64,000 bases of DNA. Source: Pseudomonadota bacterium. GTDB lineage: Bacteria; Pseudomonadota; Alphaproteobacteria; Rhizobiales; Hyphomicrobiaceae. Within the stretch, counting starts at the first letter, position 1; each line of letters starts with the position of its first letter. The position numbers and the translations under genes were made by a program. Below, in pieces: positions 54,850-62,925 of this stretch. Location: positions 248,001 to 312,000 of the forward strand of contig JAEZRM010000064.1 in the NCBI GenBank assembly GCA_023412805.1, read 5' to 3'. The notes below the pieces were generated by a model. It made no database searches and was not told where the DNA came from. It was given only the letters and a program-made list of their open reading frames with translations.

Positions 54850-55563
54850 ATGCGCCCGTCCAAGCGAAAGCCCGATGAGTTGAGGCGTGTCTCGATCGAG
54901 CGCGCAGTATCGGTGCATGCTGAAGGGTCGTGCCTGATCAAGTTCGGCAATACGCAGGTGCTCTGCATGGCGAGCCTCGAAGAGCGCGTACCGCCCTGGC
55001 TCAAGGGGCAGGGGCGTGGCTGGGTGACGGCGGAGTACGGCATGCTGCCGCGCGCAACGCGCGAGCGTACGCGGCGTGAGGTGACGACGGGGCATCCCTC
55101 CGGCCGCACGCAGGAAATCCAGCGGCTCATCGGCCGCTCGCTGCGCGCCGTTATCGATCTACCGAAGCTCGGTGAGAAGCAGATTTCTGTCGACTGTGAC
55201 GTCATCCAGGCTGATGGCGGCACGCGCACGGCCGCGATCACCGGCGCCTGGGTGGCGCTGCACGATTGCATCGCCTGGATGCGCGCGCGCGACATGGTCA
55301 AGGACGGCGTATTGCGCGATCAGGTGGCGGCTGTCTCTGCAGGGCTTTATGCCGGCGCGCCGGTGCTCGATCTCGACTATGCTGAGGATTCCGAAGCCGA
55401 CGCCGACGCGAATTTCGTGATGACGGGGAACGGCGGCATCGTCGAAATCCAGGGGACGGCTGAGACGACGCCGTTCAATCAGGAAGCCTTCGATCAGCTC
55501 ATGCTTCTGGCGCGCAAAGGCATCGGGGAGCTCATCTCGCTCCAGAAGCTGACGGTCGCCTGA
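54850..55563 (+). CDS. rph: Ribonuclease PH
   Basis: Phosphorolytic 3'-5' exoribonuclease that trims tRNA 3' ends, 237 residues. MRPSKRKPDELRRVSIER, KFGNTQVLCMASLEE, VTAEYGMLPRATRERTRRE, HPSGRTQEIQRLIGRSLRA and DCDVIQADGGTRTAAITGA match the family closely, including the catalytic Asp in CDVIQAD. ATG 54850 has AGGAG upstream; the longer open frame from 54556 is not conserved. The frequent neighbours hrcA and rdgB are not present. Confidence 0.96.
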   Translation: MRPSKRKPDELRRVSIERAVSVHAEGSCLIKFGNTQVLCMASLEERVPPWLKGQGRGWVTAEYGMLPRATRERTRREVTTGHPSGRTQEIQRLIGRSLRAVIDLPKLGEKQISVDCDVIQADGGTRTAAITGAWVALHDCIAWMRARDMVKDGVLRDQVAAVSAGLYAGAPVLDLDYAEDSEADADANFVMTGNGGIVEIQGTAETTPFNQEAFDQLMLLARKGIGELISLQKLTVA

Positions 55564-55605
55564 ACAGCGCATTCAAAGCAACAAGCAAGAACCGGAGGAA
55601 GCACC

Positions 55606-55911
55606 ATGCTCGCCATAATCGTCCACTTCGAAGCCAAGGCGGACAAGATCGACGCGTTCAAGGAGGCGATCGTCGGCCATGCCACGCGGTGTCTCGAGCG
55701 CGAGCCCGGGTGCCTGCAGTTCGATGTGGTACAGGATCCGAAGAACCCCGCCAATTTCGCGGTCTACGAGATCTACAAGGATCAGGCCGCCGTCGACGCC
55801 CATCGCGCGAGCCCGCACATGGCCGAGACGGGTAAGGTCATCCCGGACCTGGTCACGAAGCGCGAGTTGCACCTTCTGAATTTTGTCGCCGGTGGCAAGC
55901 CGAAGCGCTGA
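55606..55911 (+). CDS. Putative quinol monooxygenase (ABM domain)
   Basis: A 101-residue antibiotic-biosynthesis-monooxygenase-fold protein, a ferredoxin-like dimeric alpha/beta barrel. VHFEAKADKIDAFKEAIVGH, REPGCLQFDVVQDP and VYEIYKDQAAVDAHRASPH are standard for the YgiN/LsrG type. The product is likely a small cytoplasmic oxygenase or isomerase of unknown substrate. A clear AGGAGG-like site precedes the ATG. It lies 42 bases after rph on the same strand. Confidence 0.9.
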   Translation: MLAIIVHFEAKADKIDAFKEAIVGHATRCLEREPGCLQFDVVQDPKNPANFAVYEIYKDQAAVDAHRASPHMAETGKVIPDLVTKRELHLLNFVAGGKPKR

Positions 55912-55925
55912 GGCCTCCGCGCGGG

Positions 55926-56750
55926 CTACCAGCGATACTCGAACGGTGTGAGTAGTACCGGGGCCGCGTTGTCGCGTGCCTTCGGCTGGCGCGCATAGGC
56001 GACCTCGGCGAGGACGCCTCGAACGGCGGAGCCCGCGCCCGTGCGAAAGGCAACGCCGCGGTTCTCGAACCGCAGCTTGCCGTCGAGCCACACCCTGAGA
56101 ATGCCGTCGCTCCGGCCGGGCGTGTTGACGACGACCTCCTGGTCGACCATCACCCAGCGGCCACGTGGCAGCTCGGAGGCATTGCTCTCGTTCCTGAGCC
56201 GCGTCGGGCCCTCGGGCGCGTGGCCGATAATGTCGAGTTGGCCTTTATCGTCCCAGGCAAGGCGTGCGGAGAAGGCGTCGGGCGCCTTGCGGTTGCTGCC
56301 GGACGGCCCGCCAAGAAGCCCGGGCAGGCGGCCGCCCGCAGCAAAGTCGAACTCGCGATCGAGCTTGAAGGCGTAGGAAACGCACGCAGCCGCAACTGGC
56401 CCAGCGGACTGCGGCATCCACTCGAAGCCGGCAGCAGGCGACGTTGTTGCCCCGCGCTGGACCGCGAGATCGACGGCGAGCGCACTGCCGGGGCCATGAT
56501 CGATCTTGACGACGTTAATGCGCTCCGTGAGGCCCCAGTCAGTCGCGCCGAGGCGTGCCTGCAGGTCCGACGCGGTGAGAAGCTGGCCATCGTCGCGGTG
56601 GAGCGACCACTGGACGGCATTGTCGTAGCGCACGCGGCATGTTTCGGCGTCGGTGCCGATCATAGAGCGGCCCATGGTGACAAGGGAGGCCACTGCGATC
56701 ACGGCCACCGCACCATTGAGCAGGATCGCCGTTTTGCTCGGCATGCGCAT
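55926..56750 (-). CDS. Exported or anchored polysaccharide-lyase-14-like protein
   Basis: A 274-residue protein with an N-terminal hydrophobic segment (TAILLNGAVAVIAVASLV, about 6-23), acting as signal or membrane anchor. The body matches the beta-jelly-roll seen in PL14/alginate-lyase-like domains: CVSYAFKLDREFDFAAGG then RLPGLLGGPSG, and late VNTPGRSDGILRVWLDGKL. The catalytic residues of true lyases are not verified here. It may be a lyase or a non-catalytic polysaccharide binder. ATG 56750 has a GGAG site; the longer start 56789 is unlikely. Confidence 0.72.
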   Translation of the reverse strand: MRMPSKTAILLNGAVAVIAVASLVTMGRSMIGTDAETCRVRYDNAVQWSLHRDDGQLLTASDLQARLGATDWGLTERINVVKIDHGPGSALAVDLAVQRGATTSPAAGFEWMPQSAGPVAAACVSYAFKLDREFDFAAGGRLPGLLGGPSGSNRKAPDAFSARLAWDDKGQLDIIGHAPEGPTRLRNESNASELPRGRWVMVDQEVVVNTPGRSDGILRVWLDGKLRFENRGVAFRTGAGSAVRGVLAEVAYARQPKARDNAAPVLLTPFEYRW

Positions 56751-57108
56751 TGTTATATTCTCCAGTGCCAGCCTCGGGACGCCAATCATGTGCTACTTGC
56801 GGCGCAGCATGGCGGATCGGCAGGAGGCAGCCCCCGATTGATGCCCTGAGCTTCCCACAAACGTGTCAAGAAACAGGCCCTGTGCTTCGGTCGCCTTTTA
56901 TGCAAAAGCAGGCAGGCCTGCTGAGGGTCCGCTAACCATCATGATAGTGGCGACATGCGCTCGGTGCATCGCTGCCTCCGCATCCATGGGCAGGCATTGA
57001 CCTTATATTTACCGAGTGGGTCGGTTTTCCGCTGGTGGGGCGAACGTGTATTCTCGCCTGAAGGCGGGCCGGGCGAGTTGGGCTCGCGAGAAGGAGTGGG
57101 CGCGCGGA
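56751..57108. other. Divergent region before thiS
   Basis: 358 bases between the PL14-like gene and thiS. I looked for a TPP riboswitch (CTGAGA ... ACC ... GAACCTGATCTGG ... TAGGGAA) and did not find it. Small symmetric elements CTTTTATGCAAAAG (56895-56908) and GCAGGCCTGC (about 56912-56921) occur. It is otherwise featureless. Confidence 0.45.
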
Positions 57109-57318
57109 ATGGATGCGGTTCTGGAGGTGGTCGTAAACGGCGAGCCGGCGCGGACGCGGGCCAGGACACTGGCGGAGCTGCTGATCGAGCTCGGCTATGG
57201 GGATGCCAAGGTCGCGACGGCGCGCAACGGCGATTTCGTGCCGCACCGCAAGAGGAGTACGATGGAGCTTACCGGCGGCGATACAATTGAAATCGTCTCG
57301 CCGAGACAGGGCGGGTGA
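57109..57318 (+). CDS. thiS: Sulfur carrier protein ThiS
   Basis: A 69-residue ubiquitin-like sulfur carrier that supplies sulfur for the thiazole of thiamine. The C-terminal Gly-Gly (SPRQGG) that becomes thiocarboxylated is intact; LEVVVNGEPARTRARTLAEL and VATARNGDFVPHRKR are as in the family. ATG 57109 is chosen; the open frame extends to 57016. The stop overlaps the thiG start (TGATG). Confidence 0.95.
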   Translation: MDAVLEVVVNGEPARTRARTLAELLIELGYGDAKVATARNGDFVPHRKRSTMELTGGDTIEIVSPRQGG

Positions 57319-58169
57319 TGACGGACACGATGACCAACACGAAGCCCAGCACCAAGCAGGATGCCGTGCAGACCGCCGGCGGCCGCGATGTCCTCGAGGT
57401 CTACGGGACACGTCTCGACTCGCGCCTGTTTCTTGGCACGGCGCAGTATCCCTCGCCGCAGGTGCTGGAACGCGCCGTCAAGGCTGCAGGCGTCAATGTC
57501 GTCACCGTTTCCGTGCGGCGCGAAGGCGCGCGCGACAAGGGCGGCCAGCGGTTCTGGGAAATGATTGCGGGCCTGGGCGTGCGCGTGTTGCCGAACACGG
57601 CCGGCTGCCGCACCGCGCGCGAGGCGATTACGACGGCCGAGATGGCGCGTGAGCTGTTCGATACGGACTGGGTGAAGGTCGAGGTCATCGCCAACGACGA
57701 CACCCTGCAGCCTGATCTGTTCGGCCTTGTGGAGGCGACGACAACGCTCGTTCGCGAAGGCTTCAAGGTTTTCCCCTACACGACCGAGGATCTGGGAGTG
57801 GCCGAGCGCCTGCTTGCGGCGGGCTGCGAGCTGCTCATGCCCTGGGGCGCGCCGATCGGCACAGGTCGCGGTCTTGCCAACCCTTATGCACTGCGCACGC
57901 TCCGCAATTATTTTCCAGGCGTGCCGCTGGTCGTCGACGCCGGAATCGGCGCACCGAGCCACGCGGCGCAGGCCATGGAAATGGGCTTCGACGCGGTGCT
58001 GCTCAACACGGCGGTGGCCAAGGCGGGCGATCCCGTGGCCATGGCGGAAGCCTTTGGTGCTGCGGTGCGCGCAGGCCGCACGGCCTTCGTTGCCGGCATG
58101 ATGGAGGTGCGCGACATGGCGGCCCCTTCGACGCCGGTGGCGGGTACGCCGTTCTTCGATCTCAAGTGA
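57318..58169 (+). CDS. thiG: Thiazole synthase
   Basis: TIM-barrel enzyme forming the thiazole phosphate from deoxyxylulose phosphate, ThiS thiocarboxylate and an imine. The 283 residues have an N-terminal extension of about 25; LEVYGTRLDSRLFLGTAQYP starts the core. VKVEVIANDDTLQPD carries the Schiff-base Lys, and MPWGAPIGTGRGLANP with VVDAGIGAPSHAAQAMEMG bind phosphate. A GTG three bases earlier is an alternative start. thiE follows. Confidence 0.96.
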   Translation: MTDTMTNTKPSTKQDAVQTAGGRDVLEVYGTRLDSRLFLGTAQYPSPQVLERAVKAAGVNVVTVSVRREGARDKGGQRFWEMIAGLGVRVLPNTAGCRTAREAITTAEMARELFDTDWVKVEVIANDDTLQPDLFGLVEATTTLVREGFKVFPYTTEDLGVAERLLAAGCELLMPWGAPIGTGRGLANPYALRTLRNYFPGVPLVVDAGIGAPSHAAQAMEMGFDAVLLNTAVAKAGDPVAMAEAFGAAVRAGRTAFVAGMMEVRDMAAPSTPVAGTPFFDLK

Positions 58170-58179
58170 GCGAACGCAA

Positions 58180-58803
58180 ATGCCTGCAGATGCAGTTTTG
58201 GATGTCTTCTACCCGATCGTTCCGGACACGGCTTGGGCGCGCCGACTGGTGCCGCTCGGCGTCAGGACCCTGCAGCTCCGCTACAAGGGCACGGATCCGC
58301 GCGAAATCCGGCGCGAGATTGCCGAGAGCCTCGAGCTTTGCATTGCCCACGGTTGCCAGCTCATCGTGAACGATCATTGGCAGGCCGCGATCGATGTCGG
58401 CGCCGATTTCATTCATCTCGGGCAGGAAGACCTCGCTGAGGCTGACGTGGCGACGATCAAGGCGGCTGGCGCCAAGCTCGGTATCTCGACGCACGATAAG
58501 GCGGAGCTTGCAATCGCGCTCGCGGCCGAGCCCGACTACGTCGCCCTCGGGCCTATTTGGGAAACCAAGCTCAAGGTCATGAAATGGGAGCCGCAGGGGC
58601 TCGACAAGGTGCGCACCTGGAAGCAGAAGATCGGTAGTCTACCCCTCTGTGCCATCGGTGGCATTACACCCGAACGCGCGCCGGAGGTTCTGGCAGCAGG
58701 GGCGGACAGCGTTGCGGTCATTACGGATTTCTTTACCCACTCCGATCCAGAAAGCCGTGTTCGTCAATGGCTTAAGTGGGCGGAAGGGATGCGCCGCGGC
58801 TGA
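58180..58803 (+). CDS. thiE: Thiamine phosphate synthase
   Basis: TIM-barrel enzyme joining the pyrimidine and thiazole parts of thiamine, 207 residues. LQLRYKGTDPREIRREI, LIVNDHWQAAIDVGADFIHL, GQEDL, GISTHDKAELAIAL, YVALGPIWETKLK and AIGGITPERAPEVLAAGADS are standard ThiE motifs. It ends the thiS-thiG-thiE run; thiC, thiO and thiD are not here. Confidence 0.95.
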   Translation: MPADAVLDVFYPIVPDTAWARRLVPLGVRTLQLRYKGTDPREIRREIAESLELCIAHGCQLIVNDHWQAAIDVGADFIHLGQEDLAEADVATIKAAGAKLGISTHDKAELAIALAAEPDYVALGPIWETKLKVMKWEPQGLDKVRTWKQKIGSLPLCAIGGITPERAPEVLAAGADSVAVITDFFTHSDPESRVRQWLKWAEGMRRG

Positions 58804-58920
58804 GCGGTCGAACGACTTCCTCCTAACGCCGTTATCTCCTGAGACGTCGCACCGCGCGCATATGGCTTGTTTGTGACAAGCCGACCGCCGAAATTGGCGA
58901 GCGTCTCAGCAAGGGCCTCC

Positions 58921-59877
58921 ATGGCGTATCGATTGAAGTTGAAGGAGCCGCTGGCCAAGGGCGTGCGCCGTATTGCCGGCGAGCAGCTCGGGAATGCCGC
59001 CACGCGTCTCGAAGGTGGTTCCAATCCCGAAACGAGTGTGCACGAGGCCCGCAAGAGCCTCAAGCGCACGCGGGCATTGCTCCGTCTGGTCCGTCCAGGC
59101 CTCGGCGACACGAATTTCCGCAAGGCGAACGTACGGCTCAGGGATATTGCCCGTGGTCTGTCGGCGGCGCGGGACCGCGATGTCGTGCGCGGCCTGCTGC
59201 AGGCCCTTTCGAGTGTGAAACCTGCACTGGCTAAAGCTGCGCATCGCCTTCTGGAGATCGTGGACGCTACGCCGGCCGCGACCAACAGTTCGGGGACGCC
59301 ACAGCAAAAAATGGGGGACGCTCTGCGCGAGATCGAGGCGGTGCGGCGCGAGATCGGTGCGATCGTCCTCCACCCCGGGAGCTTCGAAACGATCGTCGCC
59401 GGATTGACGATGAGCCATCGTGCGGGCCGCAAGGCGCTGGCTCGTGCGCTCGAAACGCCCGAAGACGATGAAACCCTTCACGATTTGCGAAAGTCGGCGC
59501 AGGCTTACTGGCGCCAGATGATCCTCGTCCAGCACGCTTGGCCGGAAGCCTGCCTGGCGCGAGCGGCCGCGGCAAAGCTTGTCGCCGACCTACTCGGGCA
59601 CGATCACGATATTGCGCTTCTGGATGGTGTACTCGCTAGTCCGGATGGCCAAGTTCTCTCGGCAGCGGATCGTCGGGCGCTCTTGCGCTACTGCAAGGCG
59701 CGCCACGATGAGCTCAGGGCGGAGGCTATGCCCAAAGCTCAGCTACTCTTTGTTGAAAAGTCTGATCAGCTCGGCGCCCGCATTCAATCCTTGTGGGAGG
59801 CGGCGCAGCGGGCCGATCGCACCCGCTCTCACGCGGCGGACAAGAGCGAGGCCCCCGCCGTCCGTCGTTCGTCTTGA
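58921..59877 (+). CDS. CHAD domain-containing protein
   Basis: A 318-residue all-alpha CHAD domain protein. Conserved His and Lys/Arg residues line two helical halves (SVHEARKSLKRTRALLRLVRP near 37-57 and LHDLRKSAQAYWRQM near 187-201), as in polyphosphate-binding CHAD proteins. There is no CYTH domain. It likely binds polyphosphate in the cytoplasm. ATG 58921 is chosen; a TTG frame begins at 58867. Its neighbours are thiE upstream and an MFS gene downstream. Confidence 0.92.
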   Translation: MAYRLKLKEPLAKGVRRIAGEQLGNAATRLEGGSNPETSVHEARKSLKRTRALLRLVRPGLGDTNFRKANVRLRDIARGLSAARDRDVVRGLLQALSSVKPALAKAAHRLLEIVDATPAATNSSGTPQQKMGDALREIEAVRREIGAIVLHPGSFETIVAGLTMSHRAGRKALARALETPEDDETLHDLRKSAQAYWRQMILVQHAWPEACLARAAAAKLVADLLGHDHDIALLDGVLASPDGQVLSAADRRALLRYCKARHDELRAEAMPKAQLLFVEKSDQLGARIQSLWEAAQRADRTRSHAADKSEAPAVRRSS

Positions 59878-60022
59878 ACGTCACCAGCATGGCCGATTTG
59901 TGCTTTTGTCGCGCATGACGGGCATGAGCGCACGCCGAGAGACAGCAGAGCGGGAATCCACTATACCGGCCCTCGATTGAGGGCCGACGTACCACCCTGC
60001 GCTCTCGGGGGCACCCCAGGTC

Positions 60023-61243
60023 GTGACATCCGAAGCCACCCAAGCTGCTCCGGTCGGGCGGCGTCGCACTTTGGTTGCGATCGCCGGACTCGGCGCAACG
60101 CAGATCATCGGTTGGGGAACGACGTTTTCGAGCCTCACCATCTTCGGCACCACGATCGGCAGCGATCTCGGGCTATCGCGCGAGACGGTCTTTGGTGGCA
60201 TCACCATCATGCTGCTGGCGAGTGCGCTGGTCGCGACTCGAGTCGGGCGCTATGCGGATCGGCATGGTGCCCGTCCGGTGATGATGACCGGCTCGCTGCT
60301 TGTTACATTGGCCTTGGTCGCGCTGGCCTATACTCAGGGCGTCGTGACGTATCTACTTGCCTGGACGCTGGTCGGCATCGCCATGCCGATGATGCTGGCG
60401 AATACGGCGCTCGTCGGGCTCGTGCAGATCGTCGGCAGCAATGCGCGCCAGGCCATTACCGGGCTCATGCTGCTCAGTGGGTTGACTGGTACGGTCTTTC
60501 TGCCGCTGAACGCGCTTCTCATTGCTCAAGTTGGTTGGCGCAACGCTTATCTATGCTTCGCGCTTCTGCATCTGCTTGTCTGCCTGCCGATCCATGCGCT
60601 GATTCTGCGGCGTGAGGCGCCCGAGCACACGAGTGGGCAGCGCGCAGCGGCTGACAGGACGATGGATGGCCTGCTGCCTCCGGAGAAGCGGTTCAAGGCC
60701 TTCGTCATGCTGACGATCTGGTCCTGCACCGAGGGGCTCATCGTCTGGGGGCTCTACATGCAGATCATCGACGTCTTCAAGGGCATGGGTCTAACTGCAG
60801 TCGCCGCCGTCGCGGTATGGGCGGCAGTCGGGCCGGCTCAGGCGTCGGCCCGCCTCGGTGAGCTCGTGTTCGGCGGGCGTTACTCGATCCTGACAACGGC
60901 GCTGCTCTCCGCGGGCCTGAGCTGCGGCAGCTTCTTCCTCATTCTGCCGTTCAGCAGCTCTGTCATGTCGGCCGCGGCCTTCTCGATCTGCCTCGGTCTT
61001 GGACACGGTTTCTATGCCATTGCGCGCAATACGCTGCCGTTGACGCTCTTCGGCGTGCGCGAGTACGGCACGTACCTCGGGCGCATGATGCTGCCGCAGA
61101 GCATCGTCAACGCGGTAGCTCCGATCCTTTTCGCGACGATGATCTCGCGTTTCGATCCCGCGAGCGCGCTGTGGCTTGCAGCCGCCGCGGCACTTGCGGG
61201 CTTCATGGCGGTCCTGATGCTCGTGCGCATCTGCCGCTCCTAG
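60023..61243 (+). CDS. MFS transporter
   Basis: A 406-residue major facilitator superfamily protein with about 12 helices and a GTG start. A loop RVGRYADRHGARPVMM between helices 2 and 3 matches the MFS signature (GxLaDrxGrr-like), and RHG-type basic residues are in place. The central loop after helix 6 is short and basic. The substrate is unknown. It lies 145 bases after the CHAD gene. Confidence 0.9.
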   Translation: MTSEATQAAPVGRRRTLVAIAGLGATQIIGWGTTFSSLTIFGTTIGSDLGLSRETVFGGITIMLLASALVATRVGRYADRHGARPVMMTGSLLVTLALVALAYTQGVVTYLLAWTLVGIAMPMMLANTALVGLVQIVGSNARQAITGLMLLSGLTGTVFLPLNALLIAQVGWRNAYLCFALLHLLVCLPIHALILRREAPEHTSGQRAAADRTMDGLLPPEKRFKAFVMLTIWSCTEGLIVWGLYMQIIDVFKGMGLTAVAAVAVWAAVGPAQASARLGELVFGGRYSILTTALLSAGLSCGSFFLILPFSSSVMSAAAFSICLGLGHGFYAIARNTLPLTLFGVREYGTYLGRMMLPQSIVNAVAPILFATMISRFDPASALWLAAAAALAGFMAVLMLVRICRS

Positions 61244-61361
61244 AGCCCTATGGACTGCCTGTAAACGCCTTAGGCAGGCCGAACGACGGCGCTTGATTTG
61301 TGCTGCAACCCACTGCCTCAATGATGGCATGTGTCTTCCACGGATCTGACGAGGAACGTCC

Positions 61362-62138
61362 ATGGCAAGTCAGGACAAGAGCGGGAGGCCAGCCGCCATC
61401 GTTACAGGTGCCGGCTCCGGCATCGGTCAGGCAACGGCTGCGCTCCTCCTCGAGCGGGGATGGAGCGTCGCTGCTGTCGATCTTGAAACCAGCGCGCTGA
61501 CTGAGTTGGAAGGCGGACATCCCGCCGAGCGCCTGCTCTTGCGCGCCTGCGATGTGACGGATGAAGCTCAGGTGGCGGCCGTTGTCAGCGAGGCTGCCGC
61601 CAAGTTCGGCCGCATCGATGGCGCCGTCAACTCGGCCGGCATGGCCGCCGACAAGCATGTGTTCGATACGTCAGCCGAGCTCTTCCGCAAGATCCTGGAC
61701 GTCAACGTCGTTGGCACGTTCCTTATCGGGCGCGACGCCGCGCGCCACATGGCGAAGGCGGGCCGCGGTGCGATCGTCAATGTCGCCTCGATCTCGGGCC
61801 TCCGTGGCTCGAAAGGGCGCTCGGCCTATGGCGCGTCGAAAGGCGCCGTCGTCAATCTCACGCAGGTCATGGCGAACGATCTCGCCCCGCATGGCATCCG
61901 CGTGAATGCTGTTGCGCCCGGCCCCGTCGAGACGCCGATGGTCAAAGCACTGCACACCGCTGCTGACCGCGAGCTATATGGGCGCTATATCCCCATGCGG
62001 CGCTATGCCGAGCCGCGCGAAATCGCGAGCGTCATCCATTTTCTCCTGGATGAGAGCCAGTCGAGTTTCGTGACAGGCGAGATCATCGCGGTCGATGGCG
62101 GCTATCGAGGCGCCGGGATCATCGTCGATCCGGCCTGA
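61362..62138 (+). CDS. Short-chain dehydrogenase/reductase (SDR)
   Basis: A 258-residue classical SDR. The cofactor loop is TGAGSGIGQ (about 16-24), NSAGMAADKHV replaces the usual NNAG, and the catalytic Tyr and Lys lie in SAYGASKGAVVN after a Ser in NVASISGLRG. The Asp in AAVDLETSA after the second strand suggests preference for NAD. VTGEIIAVDGGYRGAG is the C-terminal signature. The substrate is unknown; the gene lies just upstream of truA. Confidence 0.93.
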   Translation: MASQDKSGRPAAIVTGAGSGIGQATAALLLERGWSVAAVDLETSALTELEGGHPAERLLLRACDVTDEAQVAAVVSEAAAKFGRIDGAVNSAGMAADKHVFDTSAELFRKILDVNVVGTFLIGRDAARHMAKAGRGAIVNVASISGLRGSKGRSAYGASKGAVVNLTQVMANDLAPHGIRVNAVAPGPVETPMVKALHTAADRELYGRYIPMRRYAEPREIASVIHFLLDESQSSFVTGEIIAVDGGYRGAGIIVDPA

Positions 62139-62151
62139 CGTTTGAGGAAGA

Positions 62152-62922
62152 ATGCCCCGCTACCGCATCACTATCGAATATGACGGCACGCCCTTTCTCG
62201 GCTGGCAGATCCAGGCTGACGGCGCGTCCGTGCAGGGCAGCCTCGCCGACGCCATCCATAAACTCGGTGGCGAACGAGTCGAGGTGCGCGGCGCCGGACG
62301 CACGGATGCCGGCGTACACGCGACGGGTCAAGTCGCGCATTTCGATCTCATGAAGGAATGGCCTGCCGATACGGTGCGCGATGCGGTGAATTTCCACCTC
62401 AAGCCCGCCCCGATCACGATCCTCGACTGCGTGGATATCGGCTCCGGTTTCGATGCGCGCTTCAGTGCCGTCGGGCGGCACTATCTCTACCGCATTCTCG
62501 CACGTCGAGCGCCACCAGCGCTCGACAAGAACCGCGTCTGGTGGGTACCGCGTCCGCTCGATGCATCGGCGATGGCGGCTGCTGCACCGGCTCTGCTCGG
62601 CAAGCACGACTTCACGACCTTCCGTGCGGCTGGATGCCAGGCGAATTCGCCGATCAAGACGCTGGATCGTTTGGATATCAGAGCTGTCGGTGAGGAGATC
62701 CGCATCGAAGCTTCCGCACGCTCGTTCCTGCACCATCAGGTGCGCTCGATCGTCGGGAGCCTCAAGCACGTCGGCGAGGGTAAGTGGCCGGTCAGCGAGA
62801 TGGCTGCGGCCCTCGAAGCAAAGGACCGCAGCCGCTGTGGCGCATTGGCGCCGTCTGGCGGGCTCTATCTCGTACGCGTCGATTATCCGCCCGGCCCCTT
62901 CCCACCGCGTGAGCGCAATTGA
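62152..62922 (+). CDS. truA: tRNA pseudouridine(38-40) synthase
   Basis: Pseudouridylates positions 38-40 of the tRNA anticodon arm. The 256 residues include MPRYRITIEYDGTPFLGWQI, the catalytic Asp52 in RGAGRTDAGVHATGQ, RHYLYRILARRAPPAL and FLHHQVRSIVGSLKHVG. It starts 13 bases after the SDR stop and ends 3 bases before the convergent lyase gene. Confidence 0.96.
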   Translation: MPRYRITIEYDGTPFLGWQIQADGASVQGSLADAIHKLGGERVEVRGAGRTDAGVHATGQVAHFDLMKEWPADTVRDAVNFHLKPAPITILDCVDIGSGFDARFSAVGRHYLYRILARRAPPALDKNRVWWVPRPLDASAMAAAAPALLGKHDFTTFRAAGCQANSPIKTLDRLDIRAVGEEIRIEASARSFLHHQVRSIVGSLKHVGEGKWPVSEMAAALEAKDRSRCGALAPSGGLYLVRVDYPPGPFPPRERN

Positions 62923-62925
62923 CGG

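Noticed and set aside
56751..57108. TPP riboswitch before thiS
   Set aside because: CTGAGG occurs once, but the ACC, GAACCTGA and TAGGGAA parts of the thi-box are missing.
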